Source: Saccharomonospora glauca K62
GTDB lineage: Bacteria > Actinomycetota > Actinomycetes > Mycobacteriales > Pseudonocardiaceae
Direction of reading: 5' to 3'
DNA: 64,000 nucleotides
NCBI RefSeq assembly: GCF_000243395.2
Contig: NZ_CM001484.1
Span: 2,163,747-2,227,746, forward strand
Made by a program: the position numbers and the translations under genes. The number at the start of each line of letters is the position of its first letter. Positions within the stretch are counted from its first letter, which is position 1. Below the pieces are notes generated by a model that worked only from the letters and a program-made list of their open reading frames with translations, was not told the DNA's origin and ran no database searches. Positions 34,487-43,898 of the stretch are shown here, one piece after another.

Positions 34487-35956
34487 ATGAGCGACAAGAA
34501 CAGCAGTATCGAGCAACTCACCGCCCACCTTCCCGACGCCGTGCTCGATCCCGCGTCCGGCGACCACGACGCCGAGCGTGCCGGATTCCAACTGCACCAC
34601 CCGCACCGTCCCGCGGCGATCGTCGCCGCGACCCGCGCCGAGGACGTGCGCGCCGCCGTGGAGTTCGCCGCCACTCACCGGACGCCGTTCGCCGTGCAAG
34701 CCACCGGACACGGGCGTGCCGTCCCCACCGACGGGCTATTGATCAGTACGCGCCGCATGACCGGCGTGCGGATCGACCCGGCCACCCGCACCGCGTGGGT
34801 CGAGGCCGGAGCGACCTGGAGCCGGGTCGTCGAGGCGGCGGCACCCCACGGGCTGGCGCCGTTGTCCGGGAGCTTCCCCGGCGTCGGCGCCGTCTCCTAC
34901 ACCTTGAGCGGCGGGGTGGGGCTACTGGCCCGTCGGTACGGCTTCGCGGCCGACCACGTGCGCCGACTCGACGTGGTCACTCCCGACGGGCGGCTGCGCG
35001 AGGTGACCGAGCGGTCCGAGCCCGACCTGTTCTGGGCATTACGCGGCGCGGGCGGCCACCTCGGCGTGGTCACCGGCATGGAGATCGACCTGGTACCGGT
35101 CACCCACGTCTACGGTGGCAGCCTGCTGGTCGACCTCCAGCGGGCACCCGACGTGCTGGAGGTCTGGCGGCGGTGGACCGAGGACGTCCCGGAGGAGACG
35201 ACCTCGGCGGTGACCGTGCTGACCTATCCGGACGTGCCGCAGCTGCCGGAGGGACTGCGGGGACGGCCGATCGCCCACCTGCGCGTCGTCCATCTCGGCT
35301 CGGCCGAGGAGGGCAGCGCCGTGGTGGAACCCCTGCGTGCGTGCGGCCCGATCCTGCGCGACACGCTGGCCGAGATCCCCTACACCCGAGCCGGGGAGAT
35401 CTTCGACGAACCCGAGCAGCCCCACCCCTATCGAGGCGACAACGTCGTCGTCCGGGACCTCGAACCCGAGGCACTTTCCGGGCTGGCGCAGGCGGCCGGA
35501 CCGTCCGCGCGGGTGTTCACGGTGACCGGCATCCGGCATCTGGGCGGCGCGCTCGCTCGCCCACCGCGCGCCGCGAACGTCGTCGGTCACCGCGACGCCC
35601 GCTACCTCGTGTCGATCCTTTCCCCGGTGGAAGACGGAGAGGAGAAGCTGGTGAGGAAGCTGCACGACGATGTGCTCGCCTCCTTCGCCGGCGTCGCGCT
35701 CGGTCGCGGACTCAACTTCGCCTACCGGGAGCTGGGCCCGGAGGAGTTCCGCTCCGCGTTCTCCGCCGAGGACTACCCGCGGCTGCTGGCGATCAAGGAA
35801 CGGGTCGACCCGCACGGCCTCTTCCGCCCCGGCCAGGGCGGGCCGCGGGTTGCCCGAGTCGATCCCGCACGTGGTCCGGTGCGGGGGCGTCACCGGCTCA
35901 CGGGGTGGTGCCGGTCAGGTGATGAAGCCGGGCAACAGTCCCGTCGTGGCGAGTGA
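34487..35956 (+). CDS. FAD-binding (PCMH-type) oxidoreductase
   Basis: A 489-residue VAO/BBE-like oxidase. The FAD-binding PCMH domain shows VQATGHGRAVPTDGLLIST near residues 68-86 (the His is at the site of the 8-alpha-histidyl flavin link), GVGAVSYTLSGGVGLLARRYG and LFWALRGAGGHLGVV. The C-terminal part ends RLLAIKERVDPHGLFRPG, as in BBE-type enzymes. Family members oxidise sugars, alkaloids or polyketides with O2. The last ~30 residues are extra and basic, and the final 42 bases overlap the convergent DUF5703 gene. The probable regulator is the divergent WYL protein. Confidence 0.9.
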   Translation: MSDKNSSIEQLTAHLPDAVLDPASGDHDAERAGFQLHHPHRPAAIVAATRAEDVRAAVEFAATHRTPFAVQATGHGRAVPTDGLLISTRRMTGVRIDPATRTAWVEAGATWSRVVEAAAPHGLAPLSGSFPGVGAVSYTLSGGVGLLARRYGFAADHVRRLDVVTPDGRLREVTERSEPDLFWALRGAGGHLGVVTGMEIDLVPVTHVYGGSLLVDLQRAPDVLEVWRRWTEDVPEETTSAVTVLTYPDVPQLPEGLRGRPIAHLRVVHLGSAEEGSAVVEPLRACGPILRDTLAEIPYTRAGEIFDEPEQPHPYRGDNVVVRDLEPEALSGLAQAAGPSARVFTVTGIRHLGGALARPPRAANVVGHRDARYLVSILSPVEDGEEKLVRKLHDDVLASFAGVALGRGLNFAYRELGPEEFRSAFSAEDYPRLLAIKERVDPHGLFRPGQGGPRVARVDPARGPVRGRHRLTGWCRSGDEAGQQSRRGE

Positions 35957-36142
35957 CCGCCGCCTGCGCAGCCACACCTTGCGGGTGCCGTCGGCGAACA
36001 GGCGGACGTTGGACAACTCCCAACCCGAGAACTCGGCGTGGATCGACAGTTGCACGGCCGCGGAGAGCCGGGACACACCGGGAGGCAACTGCACCCGGCG
36101 GTACTCCCACTCGCCGTCGACCACCGCTTCCGCGTTCGTCAT
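35915..36142 (-). CDS. DUF5703-family protein
   Basis: A 75-residue protein with the family pattern EWEYRRVQLPPGVSRLSAA, then HAEFSGWELSNVRLFADGTR and KVWLRRRR. Function is unknown. The ATG overlaps the stop of the upstream lipoprotein gene (ATGA), and an AGGTGA site lies inside that gene, so it is translationally coupled. In mycobacteria, as I recall, a homologue (Rv2137c) sits between uppP and lppL, the same neighbourhood as here. Confidence 0.85.
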   Translation of the reverse strand: MTNAEAVVDGEWEYRRVQLPPGVSRLSAAVQLSIHAEFSGWELSNVRLFADGTRKVWLRRRRSLATTGLLPGFIT

Positions 36143-37167
36143 GGAGTGATCACCTGGATCCCTTCCCCGGTCGCCGAGCCCACCACGACTCGGGACGTCC
36201 CTGAGTCGACCGTAACCGAATTGGGCTGGTGAACGGTGGGGTAGCGGTACCGCTCCGTCGGTTCCCCGCCGCGGACGTCGAACCCCACGACCTCGTTGCG
36301 TGCGGTCAGGGTTACCCACAGTAGATCCCGTTCGGAGTCGTAGGCCATGCCGTAGACCCCGCCCGGCACCGGGTAGAGCTGGCGCAGCAGCAACGGGTCC
36401 ACGGAGAACGCCAGGAGACCGCCGCTGCGGGTGTCGGTGACGAACACCCGGCCGTAGTCGTCGGTGACCACGTTCGTGGCGCCCTGACCCGCGCGCAGAC
36501 CCACGCCGATGTCCCGGCCCTCCAGGTCCACTTCGAACACGGCGCTGCGCAACCGGTCGAGCACGACGGGCTTGCCGTCGGCCACCACGACGTCGTCGGC
36601 GCTGTTCAGGCCTCCGGCGATCACCGGGTCGAGGCGACCGTCGTCCAGCACCCCGACGCCCTTGCGCTCACGCAGGCTGAGCAGGGTGCGGTCGTCGAGC
36701 ACGGTCACGCCGGTGGGGCCGCCCTCGGCGGGAGTGACGCGGACCTCCCCGTCGAGGGTGATGCGCGCGAGCGCGTTCGCGGACGGCACGGGAGCCAGCA
36801 GCTCCTCGCCCACGACGGTGAGGTTCTCGACCGGGCCCGGCAACTCCACGACGGTGGGCTCGGGGGCTGGCGCGGCGAGGGCGTCGCGGTCGTAGAGCAG
36901 CACCCTGGCCGGGTCGGCCACGGCGACGGCGAGGACACCGTCACGGGAGGTCGCCAGGGCGGTGACGTCGCCGTCGACACCGATCACCGACCCCGCGGGC
37001 TCGGTCGTGGTCGCCGGGGACGGGGCAGCGGTCGCCGCGGTGGGGTTCTCGACCACCTGGAGCTCGTCGGTGACCTCCTCCTCACCGGAGCAGGCCGCCA
37101 GGGGGATCACCAGCGCGGCGATCAGGGCCGTGGAGGCGAGCTTGGGGAAGGCTGTGCGTGTTCTCAT
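36139..37167 (-). CDS. Beta-propeller lipoprotein (YncE/SMP-30-like)
   Basis: A 342-residue exported lipoprotein. The signal peptide ends with the lipobox LAAC near residue 26 (ALVIPLAACSGEEE). A Thr/Pro/Ala-rich linker (about residues 33-60) leads to a repeated four-stranded pattern (VTALATSRDGVLAVAVADP, RVLLYDRDALA, GVYGMAYDSERDLLWVTL) typical of a YVTN/SMP-30 beta-propeller. Its gene overlaps both neighbours by four bases, forming an operon AKR-lipoprotein-DUF5703. The position matches that of mycobacterial lppL as I recall it. Function is unknown, probably an envelope scaffold or sensor. Confidence 0.85.
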   Translation of the reverse strand: MRTRTAFPKLASTALIAALVIPLAACSGEEEVTDELQVVENPTAATAAPSPATTTEPAGSVIGVDGDVTALATSRDGVLAVAVADPARVLLYDRDALAAPAPEPTVVELPGPVENLTVVGEELLAPVPSANALARITLDGEVRVTPAEGGPTGVTVLDDRTLLSLRERKGVGVLDDGRLDPVIAGGLNSADDVVVADGKPVVLDRLRSAVFEVDLEGRDIGVGLRAGQGATNVVTDDYGRVFVTDTRSGGLLAFSVDPLLLRQLYPVPGGVYGMAYDSERDLLWVTLTARNEVVGFDVRGGEPTERYRYPTVHQPNSVTVDSGTSRVVVGSATGEGIQVITP

Positions 37168-38129
37168 GAGGGCCACCGTTCCGGGTAGCCGAACTCGATG
37201 GCGCTGACATCGTCGAGCGCGGCCTTGATCGCTGCGGGCAGGGTCAGGTTCTCGGCGGCGAGGGAACCGGCGAGCTGGTTCTTGTCTCGGGCGCCCACGA
37301 TGGGAGCGACCACGCCGGGCCGGTCGCGCACCCACGCCAGGGCGACGGCCAGCGGTGAGGTGCCCAGCCCCTCGGCCGCGGTGACGACCGCCTCGACGAT
37401 GCGGGCCGCGCGTTCGGTGCGGTGCTGCTCGACGTAGTTGGCGTAAGTGGTGGACGCGCCACGGGAGTCGGCCGGGGTGCCGGTGCGGTACTTGCCGGTG
37501 AGCACGCCGCGCCCGAGCGGGGCCCACGGCAGCACACCGATCCCGTGGTGCGCGGCGGCGGGCACGACCTCGCGTTCGATGCCGCGTTCGAGCAGGGAGT
37601 ACTCCGACTGGATCGACACGATCCGGCCCTCGCCGATGGTCGACGCGGCCGTCGCGAGCTGCCAGCCCGTGTAGTTGCACACGCCGACGTAGCGCACCTT
37701 GCCGCTGCGCAACGCGTACTCCAGAGCGGACAGTGTCTCCTCCAGCGGCACGGCCGCGTCCCACGCGTGCAGTTGCCACAGGTCGATGTGGTCGACCCCC
37801 AGCCTGCGCAGGGAGCCGTCCAACGCCGACAGCAACGCTCCGCGCGAGGCGCCACCCCCGAACGGCCCGTCGGTCCTGCGGGCGACGGCCTTGGTGGCGA
37901 TCACCACCTGGTCGCGGGGCACCAGGTGGTCCAACAGTGACCCCAGCAGACGCTCGACCTCCCCGTCACCGTAGATGTCGGCGGTGTCGACGAGGGTTCC
38001 GCCCGCGTCGACGAACGCCGAGAGCTGGTTGGCGGCGTTCTCGGCGTCGGTGCTGGTCGACCACGACAGGGTGCCGAGTCCCATCCGCGACACCCGCAGG
38101 CCGGAGGTGCCGAGCTGACGGCTTTCCAT
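37164..38129 (-). CDS. Aldo/keto reductase
   Basis: A 321-residue TIM-barrel NADPH oxidoreductase. The catalytic tetrad is visible: Asp and Tyr in LVDTADIYGDGEVE, Lys in VVIATKAVAR, and His in DLWQLHAWD. NADP-binding sits in VAPIVGARDKNQL near the C-terminus. It resembles the YajO/Tas-like branch acting on a broad range of carbonyls. It heads the minus-strand operon with the lipoprotein and DUF5703 genes (ATGA overlap). It is divergent from the F420-type oxidoreductase at 38383 across a 253-base gap in which I see no gene. Confidence 0.92.
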   Translation of the reverse strand: MESRQLGTSGLRVSRMGLGTLSWSTSTDAENAANQLSAFVDAGGTLVDTADIYGDGEVERLLGSLLDHLVPRDQVVIATKAVARRTDGPFGGGASRGALLSALDGSLRRLGVDHIDLWQLHAWDAAVPLEETLSALEYALRSGKVRYVGVCNYTGWQLATAASTIGEGRIVSIQSEYSLLERGIEREVVPAAAHHGIGVLPWAPLGRGVLTGKYRTGTPADSRGASTTYANYVEQHRTERAARIVEAVVTAAEGLGTSPLAVALAWVRDRPGVVAPIVGARDKNQLAGSLAAENLTLPAAIKAALDDVSAIEFGYPERWPS

Positions 38130-38382
38130 GGCGTCAGAGCCTAACCGTCACCCGTGCGGGTTCGTGACCAAGGAGGGCCGCGGCGCGTCACCGCTCACGA
38201 CAAACGTCTACTCGTGGGTAACCCTGGGGTGCCGTCCGCGGGGCACGCGCCGCCGAGTCCGCCGGCGGCGGCTATCGTGCCGCTGACGGACAGGCGGAAG
38301 TCGACCCGGTCGACGACCTTCGACGGTGGGAGATGTCTTGGCCCCCTATCAGCCCGGTAATGACGGTGTTTCAGCAGGTCGG

Positions 38383-39426
38383 ATGCGGTTGGGACTGAAC
38401 CTCGGCTACTGGGGCGCGGGTAACGACGCGTCGAATCTGACCTTGGCCAAGGAGGCCGACGCGCTCGGCTACTCGGTGGTGTGGGTCGCGGAGGCGTACG
38501 GCTCCGACGCGGCGACCGTGCTCGCCTGGATCGCCGCCCAGACCTCCTCCATCGACGTCGGGAGCGCGGTCTTCCAGATCCCGGCGCGGACCCCGGCGGC
38601 CACGGCCATGACGGCCGCGACGTTGGACACCCTCTCCGGCGGACGCTTCCGGCTGGGACTCGGGGTCTCGGGTCCGCAGGTCTCCGAGGGATGGCACGGG
38701 GTGCGGTTCACCGCCCCACTCGGCCGCACCCGCGAGTACGTCGACATCGTCCGGGCCGCCCTGCGCCGCGAGAAGGTGCGCTACGAGGGCAAGCACTTCC
38801 AGCTCCCCCTGCCCGACGGTCCGGGCAAGGCACTGGCCCTGACGGTGCACCCGGTGCGGGAACACATCCCCACCTATCTCGCCGCGATCGGCCCCAAGAA
38901 CCTCGAACTGACCGGGGAGATCGCCGACGGCTGGCTGCCGGTGTTCTTCTCTCCCGAGCACGCCCCCGCCCAGCTCGACCATCTCCGGGCCGGGGCCGCC
39001 AAGGCCGGCCGCACGCTCACCGACTTCGACATCGCCCCCTCCGTGCCGCTGGTGCCGGGCGAGGACTGGAAGACCTGCGCCGACTCCGTCCGCGCCTACG
39101 CGGCGCTGTACCTGGGGGGAATGGGCAGCCGGGAGAAGAACTTCTACAACCAGCTCGCGGTCCGGATGGGCTTCGCCACCGCCGCCGCCGAGGTCCAGGA
39201 CCGCTACCTCGCCAAGGACTACCAGGGCGCGATGGCCGCGGTCCCGTTGGAATTCCTCGACGCGACCTCCCTGCTCGGCCCGACCGAACGCATCGCCGAG
39301 CGCATGACCGCCTTCGCGGAGGCGGGCGTCACCACGTTGAACGTGATCCCGTTCGTCGCGCCGGAGAACGGTGCCGCGGCCCTGCGTACCGCGCTGGAGG
39401 CGTTGGAGAGAGCGGGAGTGGCCTGA
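38383..39426 (+). CDS. LLM-class F420-dependent oxidoreductase
   Basis: A 347-residue luciferase-like (beta/alpha)8 protein of the F420-dependent class. It starts [15 protein letters not shown] and carries [41 protein letters not shown] (cofactor-binding) and [25 protein letters not shown]. Actinobacteria use such enzymes with reduced coenzyme F420 for hydride transfer to diverse substrates; this one's is unknown. The frame is open upstream to 38326, but ATG 38383 matches the family N-terminus. Its TGA overlaps the uppP ATG by one base. Confidence 0.92.
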   Translation: MRLGLNLGYWGAGNDASNLTLAKEADALGYSVVWVAEAYGSDAATVLAWIAAQTSSIDVGSAVFQIPARTPAATAMTAATLDTLSGGRFRLGLGVSGPQVSEGWHGVRFTAPLGRTREYVDIVRAALRREKVRYEGKHFQLPLPDGPGKALALTVHPVREHIPTYLAAIGPKNLELTGEIADGWLPVFFSPEHAPAQLDHLRAGAAKAGRTLTDFDIAPSVPLVPGEDWKTCADSVRAYAALYLGGMGSREKNFYNQLAVRMGFATAAAEVQDRYLAKDYQGAMAAVPLEFLDATSLLGPTERIAERMTAFAEAGVTTLNVIPFVAPENGAAALRTALEALERAGVA

Positions 39427-40286
39427 TGGGCTGGTTCGAGGCGCTCGTCCTGGGGCTGGTGCAGGGACTCACGGAGTTCCTGCCGATCTCCTCCAGCGCC
39501 CACATCCGACTGACGGCGGCGTTCGCGGGATGGGACGACCCCGGCGCCGCCTTCACGGCCGTCACGCAGATCGGCACCGAACTCGCGGTGCTGCTGTACT
39601 TCAGCCGGAAGATCGGCCGCATCCTGCGTCACTGGTTCCTCTCGTTGGGCAACCGCGAGTACCGCTCCGACCCCGACGCCAGGATGGGCTGGCTCATCAT
39701 TGTCGGGTCGATCCCCATCGGGGTACTGGGCCTGCTGTTCGAGGAGCGCATCGAAAGCGTGTTCCGCGACCTGCGCCTGACGGCCACGACGCTCATCGTG
39801 TTCGGGCTGCTGCTGTTGCTCGCCGACCGGATCGGCGGCAAGAACCGCGAGCTCGACCAGCTGACCGTCCCGCACGGCCTCGCCTACGGCTTCGCGCAGG
39901 CACTGGCGCTGATTCCGGGGGTGTCGCGCTCGGGCGGCACGATCACCGGTGGCCTGCTCCTCGGCTACAAGCGCGCCGACGCCGCGGAGTACGCGTTCCT
40001 GCTCGCGGTGCCCGCAGTACTCGCCTCGGGTGTCTACAAGCTCACCGACATCGGTGAGGGCGACGCGCCGGGCGTGGGCCCGACTCTGCTGGCCACCATC
40101 GTGTCGTTCGGTGTCGGCTACGCCGTGATCGCGTGGCTGATGTCCTACATCAAGAACAACAGCTTCCTGCCGTTCGTGGTCTATCGCGTCGCGCTGGGCG
40201 TGCTGGTCCTGGTGCTGGTGTTCACCGGGGTGTTGGACCCCGACGCGGGTCCGGTGGAGACCGACGCGGTCGGACAAGGGGAGTGA
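39426..40286 (+). CDS. uppP: Undecaprenyl-diphosphate phosphatase
   Basis: A 286-residue membrane protein with seven or eight helices. The two BacA/UppP signatures are present: [16 protein letters not shown] near residues 12-27 (active-site Glu and Ser) and [19 protein letters not shown] near residues 164-182. It dephosphorylates undecaprenyl pyrophosphate at the membrane and so recycles the lipid carrier for peptidoglycan and other envelope glycans. It overlaps the F420-type gene by one base and precedes the histidine phosphatase gene by 17 bases; uppP next to such a phosphatase is a conserved actinobacterial pairing. Confidence 0.96.
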   Translation: MGWFEALVLGLVQGLTEFLPISSSAHIRLTAAFAGWDDPGAAFTAVTQIGTELAVLLYFSRKIGRILRHWFLSLGNREYRSDPDARMGWLIIVGSIPIGVLGLLFEERIESVFRDLRLTATTLIVFGLLLLLADRIGGKNRELDQLTVPHGLAYGFAQALALIPGVSRSGGTITGGLLLGYKRADAAEYAFLLAVPAVLASGVYKLTDIGEGDAPGVGPTLLATIVSFGVGYAVIAWLMSYIKNNSFLPFVVYRVALGVLVLVLVFTGVLDPDAGPVETDAVGQGE

Positions 40287-40291
40287 GGCCG

Positions 40292-40297
40292 TAGGGT
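40292..40297 (+). promoter_or_regulatory. -10 box of a probable leaderless promoter
   Basis: TAGGGT six bases before GTG 40304. It would allow the histidine phosphatase gene to be transcribed independently of uppP. Confidence 0.45.
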
Positions 40298-40303
40298 GGC
40301 GTC

Positions 40304-41014
40304 GTGGCTACTGTGATCCTGCTCAGGCACGGCAGGTCGACGGCGAACAACGCGGGCGTGCTGGCCGGCCGCACCCCGGGGGTCGCCCTGGACGACACGG
40401 GTCGGGCGCAGGCGGAAGGGCTGGTGGCGCGGCTGGCGGACGTGCCGTTGGCGGCGGTGCTGACCTCACCCCTGCTGCGGTGCAGGCAGACGGTGGCGCC
40501 CCTGGTGAAGGCGAGGGGACTGACCCCGCGCACCGAGTCGCGGCTGTCCGAAGTCGATTACGGTGAGTGGTCGGGCGGTCGGCTCAAGGACCTGGCCAAG
40601 CAGCCACTGTGGAAGGTGGTGCAGTCTCAGCCGTCGGCCGCGGTCTTCCCCGGTGGTGAGGGGCTGGCGCAGATGCAGGCCCGTGCCGTGCGAGCGATCC
40701 GGGAGCACGACGCGCGCATCGCCGCCGAACACGGGGAACGGGCGGTGTGGGTGGCGTGCACCCACGGTGACGTGATCAAGGCGGTGTTGGCCGACGCGCT
40801 CGGACAACATCTCGACATGTTCCAACGCACGGTCGTCGATCCGGCGTCGGTGTCGGTGATCCGCTACACCGAGACCCGGCCGTTCGTGCTGCGTGTGAAC
40901 GACTGCGGGGGCGAGTTGAGCGGGATCGTGCCGTCCGCGCCGAAACGACGGCGCAGGGGCCGCGGACTGTCCTCCGACGCGGAGGTCGGGGGATCGACGG
41001 GACGAAAGGATTGA
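40304..41014 (+). CDS. Histidine phosphatase family protein (MSMEG_4193-like)
   Basis: A 236-residue phosphoglycerate-mutase-fold phosphatase. The catalytic RHG is in VILLRHGRSTANN, the proton donor region is SEVDYGEWSGGRL, and the second His is in WVACTHGDVIKAVL. It has a basic tail (PKRRRRGRGLSSD) absent from many relatives. In mycobacteria and streptomycetes this gene usually precedes DUF3090 and SCO1664 genes, but here those lie 19 kb away at 59796. GTG 40304 follows a TAGGGT -10 box by six bases. Confidence 0.9.
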   Translation: MATVILLRHGRSTANNAGVLAGRTPGVALDDTGRAQAEGLVARLADVPLAAVLTSPLLRCRQTVAPLVKARGLTPRTESRLSEVDYGEWSGGRLKDLAKQPLWKVVQSQPSAAVFPGGEGLAQMQARAVRAIREHDARIAAEHGERAVWVACTHGDVIKAVLADALGQHLDMFQRTVVDPASVSVIRYTETRPFVLRVNDCGGELSGIVPSAPKRRRRGRGLSSDAEVGGSTGRKD

Positions 41015-41016
41015 TC

Positions 41017-43068
41017 GTGACGACTGCGGACAACCCGCTGTTGACGGCGAGCGACCTGCCGTACGAGTTGCCGCCGTTCGACCGGATCTCGGGCGAGCAT
41101 TTCCTGCCCGCGTTCGAGGCGGGGATGGCGGAACAGGCCGCCGAGGTGGAGGCCATCGCGAACAACCCGGAGCCGCCGACGTTCGACAACACGATCGTGG
41201 CGTTGGAACGTTCCGGGCAGCTGCTCGACCGAGTCTCGCAGGTGTTTTTCAACCTCCACGCCTCCCACACGAACGACACGTTGCGAGCGGTGCACGCCGA
41301 GGTCGCGCCGAAGCTGGCCGCGCACTCGGACGCCATCCACCTGAACCCGGCGTTGTTCGCCAGGGTGGAGAAGCTCTACACCGAACGGGACTCGCTCGAC
41401 CTGGACGAGGAGTCGGCGTGGTTGCTGCGCCGCTACTACCTGGACTTCGTGCGCGCCGGCGCGGCGCTGCCGGAGGCCGACCGGGAGCGGTTGCGGGAAC
41501 TCAACACCGAGCTGTCGTCGCTGTCGACCCGGTTTCAGGACAACCTGCTGGCCGACACGAACGACCTCGCGGTGTTGGTGTCCGACCGCGAGGAGCTGGC
41601 GGGCCTGTCGGAGAGCACGATCGCGGCGGCGGCCGAGGCGGCCGCGGCCAGGGGCGAGGAGGGCAAGTACCTGCTGACGCTGTCGTTGCCGACGGCGCAG
41701 CCGCTGCTGGCGTCGTTGGAGAACCGTAAGGTGCGGGAACGGCTGTTCCGGGCGTCGATGGCGCGCGGCAATCGGGACAACGAGCACGACAACAAGGCGG
41801 TGCTGGCGCGGATCGCGCGGTTGCGCGCGGAGCGGGCCGCGCTGCTGGGCTACGAGAACCACGCCGCGTACGTGATCGAGGACCAGACGGCGGGCTCGGT
41901 CCGGGCGGCCACGGATCTGCTGCACCGGCTGGCCCCGGTGGCGGTGTCCAACGCTCGCGCCGAGGCGGCCGAGCTGGCCGAGGAGATCGCGCGGTTGGGT
42001 GCCGACCACCCGCTGGAGCCGTGGGACTGGGCGTTCTACGCCGAGCGGGTGCGCAAGCGCCGGTTCGACGTCGACGACGCCGAGCTGCGCCCGTACTTCG
42101 AGCTGGACCGGGTGCTGCGCGACGGGGTGTTCTTCGCGGCGACGAAGCTGTACGGGCTGACGTTCACCGAGCGCCACGACCTGCCGACCTACCACCCCGA
42201 CGTGCGGGTGTTCGAGGTGTTCGACGCCGACGGCAGCCCGCTGGGGTTGTTCCTGGGGGACTACTACGCGCGGGAGTCCAAACGCGGCGGTGCGTGGATG
42301 AACTCCTACCGGACGCCCTCGCGGTTGTTGGGTCGCAAGCCGGTGGTGGTGAACAACCTGAACATCACCAAGCCGCCCGCGGGTGAGCCGACGCTGCTGA
42401 CCTTCAACGAGGTGGAGACGGCGTTTCACGAGTTCGGGCACGCCTTGCACGAGTTGATGTCGGACACGCGGTACCCGACGTTGGCCGGCACGAACGTGCC
42501 GAGGGACTTCGTGGAGTTCCCGTCGCAGGTCAACGAGATGTGGGTGCTGTGGCCGGAGGTGCTGGCGAACTACGCCCGCCACTACCGCACGGGTGAGCCG
42601 CTGCCGCAGCGGCTGGTGGAGAAGCTGCGGGAGTCGCGCGCCTACGGCGAGGGTTTCGCGACCACGGAGTACCTGGCCGCGTCGTTGCTGGACCTGGCGT
42701 GGCACACGGTGGACGCCGACACGGCGGTCGACGACGTGGCGGCGTTCCAGAAGCAGGCGTTGGAGAAGGCCGGGGTGGCGATGGCGGAGGTGCCGCCGCG
42801 GTATGCCAGCACGTACTTCGCGCACATCTTCTGCAATGGCTACTCGGCCGGCTACTACTCCTACATCTGGAGTGAGGTGCTCGACGCCGACACGGTGGAG
42901 TGGTTCCGGGAGAACGGCGGTCTGACGCGGGAGAACGGCGACCACTTCCGGCGGGAGCTGTTGTCGCGGGGCGGGAGCAGGGATCCGATGGTGTCGTTCC
43001 GGGGATTCCGTGGCCGTGACCCGGAGATCGAGCCGTTGTTGAAGCGCCGTGGGCTGATGGGAGCCTAG
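41017..43068 (+). CDS. dcp: M3-family zinc metallopeptidase (peptidyl-dipeptidase Dcp-like)
   Basis: A 683-residue thimet-oligopeptidase-type enzyme. The zinc motif HEFGH is in ETAFHEFGHALHELMSDTR (about residue 470), with the third ligand Glu in FVEFPSQVNEMWVLWPE. The C-terminal YASTYFAHIFCNGYSAGYYSY supplies the substrate-binding Tyr residues. Such enzymes cut dipeptides or small pieces from oligopeptides in the cytoplasm. The start is GTG 41017, six bases after GAAAGGA; a TTG two codons earlier overlaps the previous stop. It is followed by a strong bidirectional terminator and is the first gene of the peptide-rich segment. Confidence 0.94.
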   Translation: MTTADNPLLTASDLPYELPPFDRISGEHFLPAFEAGMAEQAAEVEAIANNPEPPTFDNTIVALERSGQLLDRVSQVFFNLHASHTNDTLRAVHAEVAPKLAAHSDAIHLNPALFARVEKLYTERDSLDLDEESAWLLRRYYLDFVRAGAALPEADRERLRELNTELSSLSTRFQDNLLADTNDLAVLVSDREELAGLSESTIAAAAEAAAARGEEGKYLLTLSLPTAQPLLASLENRKVRERLFRASMARGNRDNEHDNKAVLARIARLRAERAALLGYENHAAYVIEDQTAGSVRAATDLLHRLAPVAVSNARAEAAELAEEIARLGADHPLEPWDWAFYAERVRKRRFDVDDAELRPYFELDRVLRDGVFFAATKLYGLTFTERHDLPTYHPDVRVFEVFDADGSPLGLFLGDYYARESKRGGAWMNSYRTPSRLLGRKPVVVNNLNITKPPAGEPTLLTFNEVETAFHEFGHALHELMSDTRYPTLAGTNVPRDFVEFPSQVNEMWVLWPEVLANYARHYRTGEPLPQRLVEKLRESRAYGEGFATTEYLAASLLDLAWHTVDADTAVDDVAAFQKQALEKAGVAMAEVPPRYASTYFAHIFCNGYSAGYYSYIWSEVLDADTVEWFRENGGLTRENGDHFRRELLSRGGSRDPMVSFRGFRGRDPEIEPLLKRRGLMGA

Positions 43069-43074
43069 GAAGCG

Positions 43075-43109
43075 CGCGTGGGCGGTCAGTTCGACAGGCC
43101 GCCCACGCG
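43075..43109. terminator. Bidirectional hairpin terminator between convergent genes
   Basis: CGCGTGGGCGG (43075-43085) pairs perfectly with CCGCCCACGCG (43099-43109), loop 13 bases. The stop codon of the minus-strand membrane protein gene (43086-43088) is in the loop, so one arm is coding sequence for that protein. It serves both the M3 peptidase and the membrane protein gene. Confidence 0.75.
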
Positions 43110-43826
43110 GTCGCGTCGCCGTGCCGGGCGCGTTCCCCCGGTCCAGGGCCAGGTGAGCAGCGCCCACGCGGTGAGGACGAGGACCGCTTCGATCACGAGG
43201 TACCAGGGCCAGGGGCCGAGGGCGTCGAGTACCGAACCGGTGTGGGGTTTGCGGTTGAGGTAGCCGTAGTTAGTGCCCGTGGCGCTGTTGAAAAGCATCG
43301 CGATCGCGGCCCAGCCCACGGTGATCGCGACGGTGGTGCGGTAGTCGCGCCAGGTGGGGTGCAGGCCCAAGCCCCAGGTGAGGTAGAGGGCGGCCCACAC
43401 GACGAGCAGGTGAAGGGCCCAGAATGCCAGGAACTCGTGGTGGGGGAAGTCGGGGCTGTCCAGCACGGGGAAGAACAGGGCCTGCGGGGAGAGAGTCAGA
43501 CACCAGTAGTAGGTGAGGGCGTAGGCCCAGCGGGCCCGCGTCAGCAGCGCGTAGGCGGCGACGAACCCGGCGAGGTCCGACAGGTGGAGGGGGACGCTGT
43601 CGACGAGGTCCCAGGCGGGGGAGGTCAGGGTGTAGCCGAGCGCGGCGACGTGAATGGCGAGAAGCCCCGCGCCGAGGACACGGCTGAGACGGCGTGTCGT
43701 GGGGGAGTGGCGGTGTGCTCGGCCGAGGAGGACGAGGAGCGCGGCGCCGACGGCGAACACGGTGAGGACCGCCCAGTGGGAGAGGCCGTAGGCGGTGAAC
43801 TGGTTCGGTGTCGCCGTGGTGTTCAT
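43086..43826 (-). CDS. TIGR02206/YwaF-like membrane protein
   Basis: A 246-residue integral membrane protein with about seven hydrophobic segments. It resembles the TIGR02206 (YwaF) group, with FTAYGLSHWAVLTVFAVGAA, the VDSVPLHLSDLAGFVAAYAL helix bearing the conserved His/Asp, and GTNYGYLNRKPHTGSVLDAL. Function is unknown. It is convergent with the M3 peptidase gene and divergent from the lipoprotein gene at 44107; repeat copy 3 lies in that divergent gap. No other gene is seen in the 280-base gap. Confidence 0.87.
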   Translation of the reverse strand: MNTTATPNQFTAYGLSHWAVLTVFAVGAALLVLLGRAHRHSPTTRRLSRVLGAGLLAIHVAALGYTLTSPAWDLVDSVPLHLSDLAGFVAAYALLTRARWAYALTYYWCLTLSPQALFFPVLDSPDFPHHEFLAFWALHLLVVWAALYLTWGLGLHPTWRDYRTTVAITVGWAAIAMLFNSATGTNYGYLNRKPHTGSVLDALGPWPWYLVIEAVLVLTAWALLTWPWTGGTRPARRRDRVGGLSN

Positions 43827-43898
43827 GGCCGAGACGGGAGCGTCGGTGTGCTCTCGCCTTTCATGGTGTCAGGGCTTCGGTCGCGACGACACCCCAGT

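Noticed and set aside
40864..43167. 767-codon minus-strand frame opposite the M3 peptidase
   Set aside because: Antisense shadow: low complexity, no family, whereas the plus strand has a full HEFGH metallopeptidase.
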